The position numbers and the translations under genes are program-made. From contig CAMPIU010000042.1 in NCBI GenBank assembly GCA_946886545.1, positions 1-12,746 on the forward strand: a DNA stretch of 12,746 nucleotides. Reading direction: 5' to 3'. The stretch comes from an uncultured Flavobacteriales bacterium (GTDB taxonomy: Bacteria; Bacteroidota; Bacteroidia; Flavobacteriales; Crocinitomicaceae). A model generated the notes under the pieces. It saw nothing but the letters and a program-made list of their open reading frames with translations, had not been told where the DNA came from and searched no databases. Position 1 is the stretch's first letter, and each line of letters starts with the position of its first letter. Shown piece by piece: positions 1-7,503 of the stretch.

Positions 1-1
1 C

Positions 2-136
2 CATCTTGAAATGCTAAAAGCTGCAGATTTGATTTTCCTGGAGTATCGGGTTCACTACTATGAGCTTCTCATACCAAAACCAAGGAGAAGGTTGGTAAAA
101 GATTTAATCAATTTGCATCAACTGCATTTGGATTAA
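2..136 (+). CDS. C-terminal end of an unidentified protein (5' truncated by window edge)
   Basis: An open frame enters at base 2 and stops at TAA 134-136, giving 44 residues that begin HLEMLKAADLIFLEYR and end LHQLHLD. The tail is rich in Leu with a basic patch (KPRRRLVKD), which suggests a soluble helical C-terminus. I do not recognise the family. No in-frame stop precedes it in the window, codon use looks normal for the region, and it is followed by a weak hairpin with a T-run and then by the comM leader. These facts make a real gene end likelier than chance, but the fragment is too short to prove coding. Confidence 0.5.
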   Translation, partial: HLEMLKAADLIFLEYRVHYYELLIPKPRRRLVKDLINLHQLHLD

Positions 137-150
137 AAAATAATCTTTTT
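131..150 (+). terminator. Weak hairpin plus T-run after the truncated first gene
   Basis: GATTA (131-135) can pair with TAATC (141-145) across a five-A loop and is followed directly by TTTTT (146-150). The stem overlaps the stop codon of the upstream gene. The stem is short and AT-rich, so this is at best a weak intrinsic terminator. Its position between a gene end and the comM leader is the main support. Confidence 0.3.
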
Positions 151-174
151 AAGGTTAATTATTAATCTATTCAC

Positions 175-205
175 TTGTTTTAAATCAACTTTCTGCATAA
201 CTTAA
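175..205 (+). promoter_or_regulatory. Possible comM promoter (weak -7 box)
   Basis: A TTG at 175-177 is followed after 20 bases by TAACTTAA at 198-205, which matches six of eight positions of the Bacteroidota -7 box TAnnTTTG. Spacing is inside the usual 17-23 range. Transcription would begin near 210, leaving a leader of about 15 bases before the ATG at 226. The box is imperfect, so this is a candidate only. Confidence 0.3.
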
Positions 206-225
206 AGTAAAAAACGAAACAAGTT

Positions 226-1761
226 ATGCTGGTAAGAACATTTGGAAGCGCAGTATTTGGTATAGACGCAACCACTATTACGATTGAAGTAAACATTGCA
301 AACGGAGTTAATTTCATGCTGGTAGGATTACCTGACAAAGCAGTTCAGGAAAGCCATCAGCGAATTAAGGCAGCTTTAAAAAACAATAACCTCAATTATC
401 CGGGAAAAGAAATCACCGTCAATATGGCTCCGGCCGATATCCGGAAAGAAGGCTCAACCTTTGATCTTGCTATCGGAATTGGAATCTTGGCTGCTTCCGA
501 GCAAATTTCCTCCGGCAAATTGGAAGATTACATGCTGCTTGGTGAATTATCTTTGGATGGAACACTTCAAATTATCAAAGGCGTTTTACCCATTGTGATG
601 CAGGCAAAAAAAGATGGTTTCAAGGGAATTATTCTTCCCAGGCAAAATGAAGCAGAAGCTGCAATCGTTGAAGGCATAGATGTTTACGGAATGGAAAACA
701 TGCAGGAAGTCATCGATTTTTTGAATGAAACCAAAGTATTTACTCCCGCCAAATTTAATATCGAAGAAGAATTCAACCGGCAGCTTCATGAAAACGAAGT
801 GGATTTCAGGGATGTAAAAGGTCAAAGTGCAATCAAAAGAGCCTTCGAAATTGCAGCAGCCGGCGGACACAACGTTATTCTGATCGGACCTCCCGGAGCA
901 GGAAAATCGATGCTCGCCAAACGCTTACCGACCATCCTTCCTCCAATGAGTATTGAGGAGTCCTTGGAAACGACCAAAATTCATTCAGTTGCCGGAAAAA
1001 TTGGAAAAAACACCGGTTTGGTAACCCAACGCCCCTTCCGGAAACCTCATCATACCATTTCGGATGTGGCACTCGTTGGCGGAGGTTCCTATCCACAGCC
1101 GGGAGAAATTTCACTGGCCCACAACGGAGTCCTGTTCCTGGACGAGCTTCCGGAATACAAACGACAAGTCCTGGAAGTCATGCGACATCATTTGGAAGAC
1201 CGGACTGTTACAGTTTCCAGGGCACGCTTCTCCGTTGATTATCCAGCAGGATTTATGCTTGTTGCAGCAATGAATCCTTGTCCTTGCGGTTATTACAATC
1301 ATCCTGAAAAAGAATGTGTCTGCGCACCGGGAACCGTTCAGCGGTATCTGAACAAAATATCAGGTCCGCTCTTAGACCGGATTGATCTGCATGTAGAAGT
1401 TACTCCGGTTTCTTTTGATGACCTGGCTTTTAGTGCTCCGACAGAAACCAGTGCTGAAATCCGGGAACGCGTTATTCAGGCCAGATTGATCCAGTTGAAC
1501 AGGTACCAAAATTCTCAAACCCATTGCAACGCACAAATGCAGCGAAAGGAATTGACTGAGTTCTGTGAAATCTCTGCCGAAGGGAAAGAATTACTGAAAC
1601 ACGCAATGGACAGGCTGGGACTTTCAGCAAGGGCTTATGACCGTATTTTAAAAGTAGCCCGAACGATTGCTGATTTAAATGCGGCAAACCGGATTGAAAC
1701 AGCTCATTTGTCGGAAGCTATCCAGTTGCGGAATCTGGATCGGGAAAATTGGGCAGGATAG
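226..1761 (+). CDS. comM: YifB/ComM family Mg-chelatase-like AAA+ ATPase
   Basis: The 511-residue protein has the full length and layout of YifB/ComM. It opens with the family start MLVRTFGSAVFGIDA, which fixes the ATG, and has an N-terminal ChlI-like domain to about residue 140. A AAA+ core follows, with Walker A GPPGAGKS (221-228) and Walker B VLFLDE (D306, E307), and the C-terminal Mg-chelatase domain ends with the family-typical RNLDRENWAG. Four cysteines (C352, C354, C364, C366) in the NPCPCG...CVC segment could hold zinc, as is common in this family. ComM is known as a hexameric helicase promoting branch migration during natural transformation; that role here is by homology. No Shine-Dalgarno sequence precedes the start. 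The gene converges on the protease gene across a 17-base gap with no room for a strong terminator. Confidence 0.95.
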   Translation: MLVRTFGSAVFGIDATTITIEVNIANGVNFMLVGLPDKAVQESHQRIKAALKNNNLNYPGKEITVNMAPADIRKEGSTFDLAIGIGILAASEQISSGKLEDYMLLGELSLDGTLQIIKGVLPIVMQAKKDGFKGIILPRQNEAEAAIVEGIDVYGMENMQEVIDFLNETKVFTPAKFNIEEEFNRQLHENEVDFRDVKGQSAIKRAFEIAAAGGHNVILIGPPGAGKSMLAKRLPTILPPMSIEESLETTKIHSVAGKIGKNTGLVTQRPFRKPHHTISDVALVGGGSYPQPGEISLAHNGVLFLDELPEYKRQVLEVMRHHLEDRTVTVSRARFSVDYPAGFMLVAAMNPCPCGYYNHPEKECVCAPGTVQRYLNKISGPLLDRIDLHVEVTPVSFDDLAFSAPTETSAEIRERVIQARLIQLNRYQNSQTHCNAQMQRKELTEFCEISAEGKELLKHAMDRLGLSARAYDRILKVARTIADLNAANRIETAHLSEAIQLRNLDRENWAG

Positions 1762-1778
1762 CACTCATTGAAATAATC

Positions 1779-3965
1779 CTAATCTTTAACGAAATTCATA
1801 GTATAAGTTTCAGTCTCTGTTTGAATTTTCAAAAAATACATCCCGCTCTTCAGCTCGGAAACATCAATGCTATTTCCATCTAAATAAGCTCGAATAACCT
1901 TTCCGTCAAGTGATACTATAGACAAGGTTGATACCTGTAGATCATTGATATTCAAAATATGTAAGGTGTTTGAAGTTGGGTTCGGATAAAGCACAAAAGG
2001 AGCCGAACTTGTGTTTTCATCCGTTGAAAGCGTGTTTAAAGCCAGTTTAACCGCAGCATAAGCATTGATTTTCCCCATCCCCCATTTGGCATCACCCGGA
2101 GCAACGATATTCCCGGTATAATTATCTAGTCGGGCAGTGGTTTTAATGATATCTTTCACTTGCTGACTCGACAAATTCGGGTTTGCATCCAGAATCAGGG
2201 AAACAATACCGGTAACACAAGGTGTAGCCATGGATGTTCCCGAAAAGCGTGCAAAATCGTAAGTCTTGTTATTGAAAGTTATCGAAGCAACGGCGGAATA
2301 TGCCGCATCAGTATAGGATGAAATAGAGGAAGCCACATTGACTCCCGGCGCAGCAATGTCCGGTTTCATCGTTTCATTATGCAATGGCCCGATACTCGTG
2401 AATGATGCAGCTGCTCCTCCAATCGTATTTCCGGAACCGCTTACATAACTTGATGTATAAGCAGCAACCGTTATCACACTGTTCGTACAGCCAGGCTCCC
2501 CGATTGCGTAAAACGAATCCCCGGTGATTCCGTTCGTTCCGTAAGTACTGAATGTTTGCCCGAAATTACCTGCACCATTTGTCAGTTCAGGAAGGTTCCA
2601 ATAGTGAACGGTTCCATCAATAGCTGAGCCGGTAAGTACAATTCTGTTGTTGGCATTCAGGGAACGAATGCGAATCTGCATTCCGGGTTTTCCATTAAGC
2701 GGGTTAGCCGTTTCCGAAGAGACATTGAAAACAATCGTATCATTTCCGGCAACTAAAATGGAATCCAGGTATCCCGTAGTTGCTGTAGAATAATAAGGAC
2801 TTGAAACCAGTAATGTTCCGAGATTATTGTAAACGGAGATCTTGTTGGAGAAATTATGTCCCTGTTCTCCCCATGCGGTAATGCATTCTCCCCACATATG
2901 CGGGTTGGCAGCATAGGAATAGAAACCAACCAATGAATTGAAGAAGTTATTGTTGAACGTTTTCTTGATATGGAAATTCGTTCCGTTATTATTTCCGGCA
3001 GCACCAACAAAAACAACATGATTTGTTTCGCTCAATTCATCTATTGCCTCGGAAAGCAAGGAGAAGCCATCCAAACTTCCCATTTGATTGTAATAAACTC
3101 CCCAACTCATATTGACAACCAATCGTTTTCCGGCTGCTTCTGCTTTATCTTTCATCCAGACGAAGGCGTCAATTGCTGAAGCCTGATCAATGTAAAAGGT
3201 TGTAAACAAGTATTGAGATTCAAAGCCAAATCCGCGGTAAACAGATCCTGCACCGCTTCCTCCTGCAATTCCGGCAACATGAGAACCGTGGGTGTGATAA
3301 CTGTAAATGTTTGACGTATCTGATTCTGCAGCGGCTAATTCTGATGGAGTATCATACTCCACACCATAATTTTGACCAACCGGAAGATTCCCGGTTTGCT
3401 TGTACTGATCCCAGGCCGCATAAACCCTCGATTGTGCCAGCAAAGTATCGTAAAACATCGGGTGACCATAATCAAATCCCCAATCTGTAACACCAATTAA
3501 AATGTCTTTTCCTGTAAAAGCACTTGGTAAATTGATTCCTTGCTGAACACTGTCTGCTCGTGTATCCTTTATTGCCTTATCAAGCTGAGGAATAATTTTG
3601 CCCGGAATCTCCAGGTAGGAATAGAACTGTGAAAAATCAACCTTATTCAATCTTTCCAGAGGAACTTTCATGGTGGTAATTTTGCCTACTGAACTACCCA
3701 AAAGAATATTATTTTCGGAAATGATATTCCAATTACAATTTGGAAGCCTTTTGCCGTAAAGCGAGACATACCAAATCCCGGAAATTTTGTAAACAGGAAA
3801 GGCATCTGTCACCTCTTTCGAAACACCTGTCTCGTTTTTAAACATCTTCGAATACTGCATCAATTTATCCCAACGCATTTGATTGCCTGTGCTTTGATTT
3901 TGTGCAAACAGAGAAGAGCTTGTAAAAGCGAGTGCAAGTAGTAATAAGTATTTCATAATTTTCAT
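1779..3965 (-). CDS. Secreted S8 (subtilisin-like) serine protease with T9SS type A sorting domain
   Basis: A 728-residue exported protease. Residues 1-21 form a signal peptide (MKIMKYLLLLALAFTSSSLFA, cleavage before QNQ); Met4 is an equally possible start. The subtilase triad is visible: D161 in TDWGFDYGHP, H226 in HTHGSHVAGIAGG and S578 in FSGTSMATP, with oxyanion-hole N325 in GAAGNNNG. The roughly 250 residues between N325 and S578 exceed a minimal subtilase and probably hold an inserted beta-rich domain (about 345-475). Residues 23-140 would be a prodomain. From about 657 to the end (LYPNPTSNTLHI, then SGMYFLKI and NFVKD) lies a type IX secretion sorting domain, implying release or anchoring at the cell surface. 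The gene starts 27 bases after the importer ATPase stop on the same strand, so read-through from that operon is likely; no promoter box was seen in the gap. The substrate is unknown. Confidence 0.93.
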   Translation of the reverse strand: MKIMKYLLLLALAFTSSSLFAQNQSTGNQMRWDKLMQYSKMFKNETGVSKEVTDAFPVYKISGIWYVSLYGKRLPNCNWNIISENNILLGSSVGKITTMKVPLERLNKVDFSQFYSYLEIPGKIIPQLDKAIKDTRADSVQQGINLPSAFTGKDILIGVTDWGFDYGHPMFYDTLLAQSRVYAAWDQYKQTGNLPVGQNYGVEYDTPSELAAAESDTSNIYSYHTHGSHVAGIAGGSGAGSVYRGFGFESQYLFTTFYIDQASAIDAFVWMKDKAEAAGKRLVVNMSWGVYYNQMGSLDGFSLLSEAIDELSETNHVVFVGAAGNNNGTNFHIKKTFNNNFFNSLVGFYSYAANPHMWGECITAWGEQGHNFSNKISVYNNLGTLLVSSPYYSTATTGYLDSILVAGNDTIVFNVSSETANPLNGKPGMQIRIRSLNANNRIVLTGSAIDGTVHYWNLPELTNGAGNFGQTFSTYGTNGITGDSFYAIGEPGCTNSVITVAAYTSSYVSGSGNTIGGAAASFTSIGPLHNETMKPDIAAPGVNVASSISSYTDAAYSAVASITFNNKTYDFARFSGTSMATPCVTGIVSLILDANPNLSSQQVKDIIKTTARLDNYTGNIVAPGDAKWGMGKINAYAAVKLALNTLSTDENTSSAPFVLYPNPTSNTLHILNINDLQVSTLSIVSLDGKVIRAYLDGNSIDVSELKSGMYFLKIQTETETYTMNFVKD

Positions 3966-3992
3966 GTTAAAATTTGATATTAAGTCACCTGG

Positions 3993-4697
3993 TCACATTC
4001 CAAAAGCCAGTTTAACAAGTTCGTCGTGCTGAATTGATTTGTAAGATTCCAGAACTTTAGATTCCTTTTCGATAATTAAAATTCGCGAACAATATGTTAT
4101 ACAAAAATCGATATCATGCGAGGCAATAATCACCAATCGATTACTTTCTTTAGCAATGCTTCCCAACAAGGTCATCACTTCCTTCTTGGTTGGATAATCC
4201 AAAAAAGCAGTTGGCTCATCCAATAAAATGATCGGGGTTTCCTGGATCAATGCTTTTGCAATTCCGACCCGCTGCCGTTCGCCATCACTCAAAGTAGACG
4301 TCGATTGATTTAATAAGGATTCCAGGTGAAGTGTCCTGATGTATTTTTGGACAACCAACTTATCTTCCTGTGATAAACGACCTGTGAAATTGGTGTAGGA
4401 ATGCCGACCTAATTCTAAGTACTCACTTACTCTCAAATAATCAAACCCTAAAAAGTGATTATCAACCAAAGTAATCATACGAGACCGTTCAGTCAGTTTC
4501 AAATCGTTCCAGTTTCTTGTCTCGATACTTACTTTTCCATTCAGAAACTTGCCTTGGATCAGTGAATCCATCAAAGTCGATTTACCTGAACCATTCGCTC
4601 CGATCAAAGCAACAAACTCGCCACGCTCCAGTTCCAATTCCGGAATTTCATACAAGGGTTGATCGTGTCCTATTTTGCAGTTTTCGAACTTAAGCAT
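3993..4697 (-). CDS. ABC importer ATP-binding subunit, FecE/BtuD type (metal-chelate uptake)
   Basis: This is the cytoplasmic ATPase driving the adjacent FecCD-type permease. The frame is open to 4742, but MLKFENCKIG at 4697 fits the family start and leaves 234 residues, the usual size. The 4697 ATG overlaps the permease stop by 8 bases, which suggests translational coupling. Visible motifs are Walker A GANGSGKS (33-40), signature LSDGE (136-140), Walker B IILLDE (156-161) and switch histidine H194 in ASHD. Where the Q-loop glutamine is expected, the sequence reads TLVDNHF, placing D79 at that position. The following GRHSYTNFTGRL segment matches a pattern I associate with Bacteroidota members of this family. 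The transported ligand cannot be told from the ATPase. Confidence 0.92.
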   Translation of the reverse strand: MLKFENCKIGHDQPLYEIPELELERGEFVALIGANGSGKSTLMDSLIQGKFLNGKVSIETRNWNDLKLTERSRMITLVDNHFLGFDYLRVSEYLELGRHSYTNFTGRLSQEDKLVVQKYIRTLHLESLLNQSTSTLSDGERQRVGIAKALIQETPIILLDEPTAFLDYPTKKEVMTLLGSIAKESNRLVIIASHDIDFCITYCSRILIIEKESKVLESYKSIQHDELVKLAFGM

Positions 4698-5667
4698 TCC
4701 GGATGTTTTTAAGTAACAGGAACAAGACGATCGGGGCCCCAAGCAAAGCGGTCAAACTATTGATAGGTAAAACTATGATCGGTTCAAAAATGCGGATCAG
4801 CAACACACATAAGACCATCACACTTGCCCCGATCAATCCGGAAGCCAAAAGCAAATGTCCATGCTGTGCCGTTTTATAGAACATGCGCACCAAATTGGGA
4901 ACAATCAAACCCACGAATCCGATCGGGCCACAAAAGGCCGTCACCAATCCCGCCAATAATGAAACCACAAAAATGACTTTCCAGCGTGTTTGCTTGACCT
5001 TTACTCCTAATATAGCTGCCGGTTTTTCTCCGAGGATCAAGGCATTCAGTGCTTTTGTCAGTAAAAAGGCCAAACCGATCCCGATTAAAAAAAGTAGTGA
5101 GATCAATGGAATCTGATCAATATCAACCTGTTGTAAGGAACCCATTCCCCAGACAGAAAAGGCTTTGACACTATTCGCATCGGCCTTCATTAAAATGATA
5201 TTCGTGATGGCAGAAACAAAAGTTCCCAACATCATTCCAACCAAAAGTAAAGAAACCATAGACCGGATCCTTGTAGCGATCAGCAGGATCAACAATCCAA
5301 AGACCAAAGCTCCAATGGTTGCGGAAATGGTTATTCCCAAATCCAGTATTTCCAATCCCAAAACGGAACTTCCCATAATGGTAAGAGCGACCATCAAATG
5401 TGAACCTGCCGTGAGACCTAAAATAGAAGGACCGGCAAGCGGATTGTTCAAGGTTGTCTGCAGTAATAATCCGGCTATTGAAAGTGCAAAACCGGCAATA
5501 ATTGCAATAAAGACTTCCGGAATCCGGTAAATCAGAAAAAGCTGCCAGGCTTGCTCATCCGAAGTAGTCATAAATGAAAACCAGGCATCATCTCCATGCG
5601 GAAAACCGATCGTAACCAAAGTGATTACAATGAACAATACAAATGACAAAATGTGTTTTCTCCACAT
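4690..5667 (-). CDS. FecCD/BtuC family ABC importer permease
   Basis: A 325-residue, strongly hydrophobic protein with about nine to ten membrane helices, the normal size for a single-gene FecCD permease that works as a homodimer. Family motifs appear in order: RIPEVFIAIIAGFALSIAG (48-66), NNPLAGPSILG (74-84), the cytoplasmic coupling region GEKPAAILGVKVKQTRW (213-229), GPIGFVGLIVPNLVR (247-261), and the C-terminal PINSLTALLGAP (301-312). It should pass iron-siderophore, heme or cobalamin-type ligands across the inner membrane. Its ATG lies 3 bases after the TAG of the binding-protein gene, and its stop overlaps the ATPase start, so the three importer genes form one transcript. Confidence 0.94.
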   Translation of the reverse strand: MWRKHILSFVLFIVITLVTIGFPHGDDAWFSFMTTSDEQAWQLFLIYRIPEVFIAIIAGFALSIAGLLLQTTLNNPLAGPSILGLTAGSHLMVALTIMGSSVLGLEILDLGITISATIGALVFGLLILLIATRIRSMVSLLLVGMMLGTFVSAITNIILMKADANSVKAFSVWGMGSLQQVDIDQIPLISLLFLIGIGLAFLLTKALNALILGEKPAAILGVKVKQTRWKVIFVVSLLAGLVTAFCGPIGFVGLIVPNLVRMFYKTAQHGHLLLASGLIGASVMVLCVLLIRIFEPIIVLPINSLTALLGAPIVLFLLLKNIRNA

Positions 5668-5670
5668 AAA

Positions 5671-6765
5671 CTACTTCAACTGTTTGTAAAAATGCAGTTC
5701 TGCGTGCGTATCTCCTTTTGCGATATGCATGAAATCCTCCAGGAGCCAATGCGGATTTACAGGACTGTATTCCCAGTAATAATTGGGATCATGCATATAA
5801 CTGTAAACCTTTCCCTCTTTCACGGTATGGAAATATTTAAACTTGGAATTTAATTCGAAGAGCTTGTTCAAACTCGGAGCTTCTGCGTTGATCCAAACAT
5901 CACAAACTTGGTCGTCTCTGAAAATCTGCTCAAAGGATGGACTTACACTTGCCGTTCCAATCGTATTTTTATACAAGTAATCGAATCCGCCGTCCTTCAT
6001 AATTCCCGCCATGAATGAACCACCGGCCGGAGCGTACCAAATGTCTCCCACTAAACTTCCGCAAATAACTTTCTTCTTATTTTGAATACTTTTCGCCTCT
6101 TCCTTTATCTTCAGATACGATTTGGCTACTTTATTGAAATAAGCTTCTGCCTCCTTATCCTTACAAACCAAAGCTCCGAAAACCTTGATCCATTCTGCCT
6201 TTCCTAGCGGATGTTTTTCTTCCCAATCGTAATTCGCAAGGCAAATCACATTTAATTGTGCGAATTTATCTTCATTCGGGAAAGGTTGCCCGAAACCACT
6301 GAATACGATCAACGGGATTTTTGTTTTTAAAACGGCTTCAGGGGTTAAGCCTGTTTCATAACTGGCTGTCAGCACCTTTCCTTCATTGATCCCTTTTAGC
6401 ATCCGCTTATTCGAGATGTATTGTTGTTCTGTGGTGGCCTTAATCACATCTACGCTTCCTATTGCACTCAACATTCCAATAAAAGAGGTTGAAAGAGCAG
6501 CCATACTTTTAACCGGAACTTCAATAATTTTTGCGCCTTTCGGACGCTTTATTTTGGAATCGCGCGGAAAAAGAACATACCGGTTTTCGATTTTCAAACT
6601 TTTCGGATTTTTCACGATCAGTTCTTTGTATCCGGTTTTTTGTTCAATCGAAACCAATCTTGCATATTGAAAACCTTTGATCTCGTCCTTATCGCTTTCT
6701 GTCTTTTTTGTAGAACAAGAAAACAACAGGATTAATAGCGGTAAAATCAGTAATAACTTTTTCAT
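5671..6765 (-). CDS. Substrate-binding lipoprotein of the metal-chelate ABC importer (TroA-like fold)
   Basis: A periplasmic binding lipoprotein of 364 residues. The frame is open to 6777, but the ATG at 6765 is preferred. It overlaps the upstream TGA as ATGA, a classic coupling arrangement, and gives a clean signal peptide, MKKLLLILPLLILLFSC, with lipobox LFSC and lipidation at Cys17. The body resembles Bacteroidota helical-backbone metal receptors, with YARLVSIEQKTGYKELIVKNP, then YVLFPRD, IIEVPVKSMAALS and the TPEAVLKTKIPLIVFSG segment. The ligand is probably iron-siderophore, heme or cobalamin; nothing in the sequence decides which. No outer-membrane receptor is encoded nearby, so the partner TonB-dependent receptor must be elsewhere. 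Confidence 0.9.
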   Translation of the reverse strand: MKKLLLILPLLILLFSCSTKKTESDKDEIKGFQYARLVSIEQKTGYKELIVKNPKSLKIENRYVLFPRDSKIKRPKGAKIIEVPVKSMAALSTSFIGMLSAIGSVDVIKATTEQQYISNKRMLKGINEGKVLTASYETGLTPEAVLKTKIPLIVFSGFGQPFPNEDKFAQLNVICLANYDWEEKHPLGKAEWIKVFGALVCKDKEAEAYFNKVAKSYLKIKEEAKSIQNKKKVICGSLVGDIWYAPAGGSFMAGIMKDGGFDYLYKNTIGTASVSPSFEQIFRDDQVCDVWINAEAPSLNKLFELNSKFKYFHTVKEGKVYSYMHDPNYYWEYSPVNPHWLLEDFMHIAKGDTHAELHFYKQLK

Positions 6766-7424
6766 TTGATTGGGCATTTGGATTGTTTCATTGCTTCAGC
6801 AAGCTGCTGATCATTGGATGTTCCTGAATTCAGATCATCCAGGATTCTATTAAAATCAACTTCATTTCTATTTTGAGACAACTTAAATGCAGCCTCCAAC
6901 TCTTGGATTTCGAGACGGTAACCAACAATTTCCTCCAGATAGGAATCGATTAAATCTGCCGGCCATTGACTCATTCTAACCGTAGCGATCTGCAGTGACA
7001 CACTGCTACCGGTTTGAATTTTATTCTCACGATTTGCTTCAAAGGAATCCACCAATTTTGATAAATGGTTCTTCAATTCCGGATTTGTCAAACGTTTTAT
7101 TTCACCTGAAACATGAACGGCTTCATAATTATAAGTCGGAACATTGATATGTGTATAAACCGACGAAGAAACGTATCCGTGAGCTCCCAAAACGATCATT
7201 TTCCCATGGCTCACCTCCCGGATAGCCGAAACAATCAGATTTTCCTTTGCAACGTGAAACTCCAGGCAATTCCGGGAATCATTAAATTCACAGGTAAAAG
7301 GAATATGAACAAGAGCAGGAAATCCATCCGAACCATTTACGGCCAAAGAGCCAAAGGGATGCTGTTCTAAAAACACTAGAATCAACTCCTGATCTTTCAC
7401 CTCAAAGTCCTTTGGAATATACAT
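6762..7424 (-). CDS. PaiB-like FMN-binding split-barrel protein (FMN_bind_2 family)
   Basis: A 220-residue protein matching PaiB along its length: MYIPKDFEVKD at the start, QHPFGSLAV (21-29), LGAHGYVSSSVY (79-90), VPTYNYEAVHVSG (95-107), IVGYRLEI (166-173) and the hallmark KLSQNR (181-186). The frame is open to 7505, but the start at 7424 fits the family N-terminus and lies 4 bases downstream of a perfect -7 box. Bacillus PaiB is described as a negative regulator of sporulation and protease genes, but the fold is that of flavin-binding split barrels, and no helix-turn-helix is visible here. The gene overlaps the binding-lipoprotein gene by 4 bases (ATGA), tying it to the importer. A flavin-dependent role on the imported chelate is possible but unproven. 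Confidence 0.88.
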   Translation of the reverse strand: MYIPKDFEVKDQELILVFLEQHPFGSLAVNGSDGFPALVHIPFTCEFNDSRNCLEFHVAKENLIVSAIREVSHGKMIVLGAHGYVSSSVYTHINVPTYNYEAVHVSGEIKRLTNPELKNHLSKLVDSFEANRENKIQTGSSVSLQIATVRMSQWPADLIDSYLEEIVGYRLEIQELEAAFKLSQNRNEVDFNRILDDLNSGTSNDQQLAEAMKQSKCPIK

Positions 7425-7428
7425 AAAG

Positions 7429-7436
7429 CAAATATA
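7429..7436 (-). promoter_or_regulatory. -7 promoter box of the PaiB-importer operon
   Basis: Read on the minus strand this is TATATTTG, a perfect TAnnTTTG box. It ends only 4 bases before the ATG at 7424, so transcription would start at or next to the start codon. No TTG was found at the -33 distance, so only half of the promoter signature is present. Confidence 0.55.
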
Positions 7437-7481
7437 CCATTTCGGAATCAACTGCCCTGTCATGGAATGAGATAATTGAAC

Positions 7482-7489
7482 TAACTTTG
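7482..7489 (+). promoter_or_regulatory. -7 promoter box of the DEAD-box helicase gene
   Basis: TAACTTTG matches TAnnTTTG fully and lies 14 bases before the helicase ATG at 7504, implying a leader of roughly 6-11 bases. No clear TTG stands at the -33 position (only TGT near 7458). It sits back to back with the PaiB operon box in the same 79-bp region, so the two polymerase footprints would meet near 7460. Confidence 0.55.
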
Positions 7490-7503
7490 TAAAAAACTGT
7501 TTC

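Noticed and set aside
5165..5530. 121-codon plus-strand open frame opposite the permease gene
   Set aside because: It lies wholly antisense to a well-supported FecCD permease and has low-complexity Lys/Ile/Pro-rich composition with no recognisable motif; a mirror of hydrophobic codons explains it.
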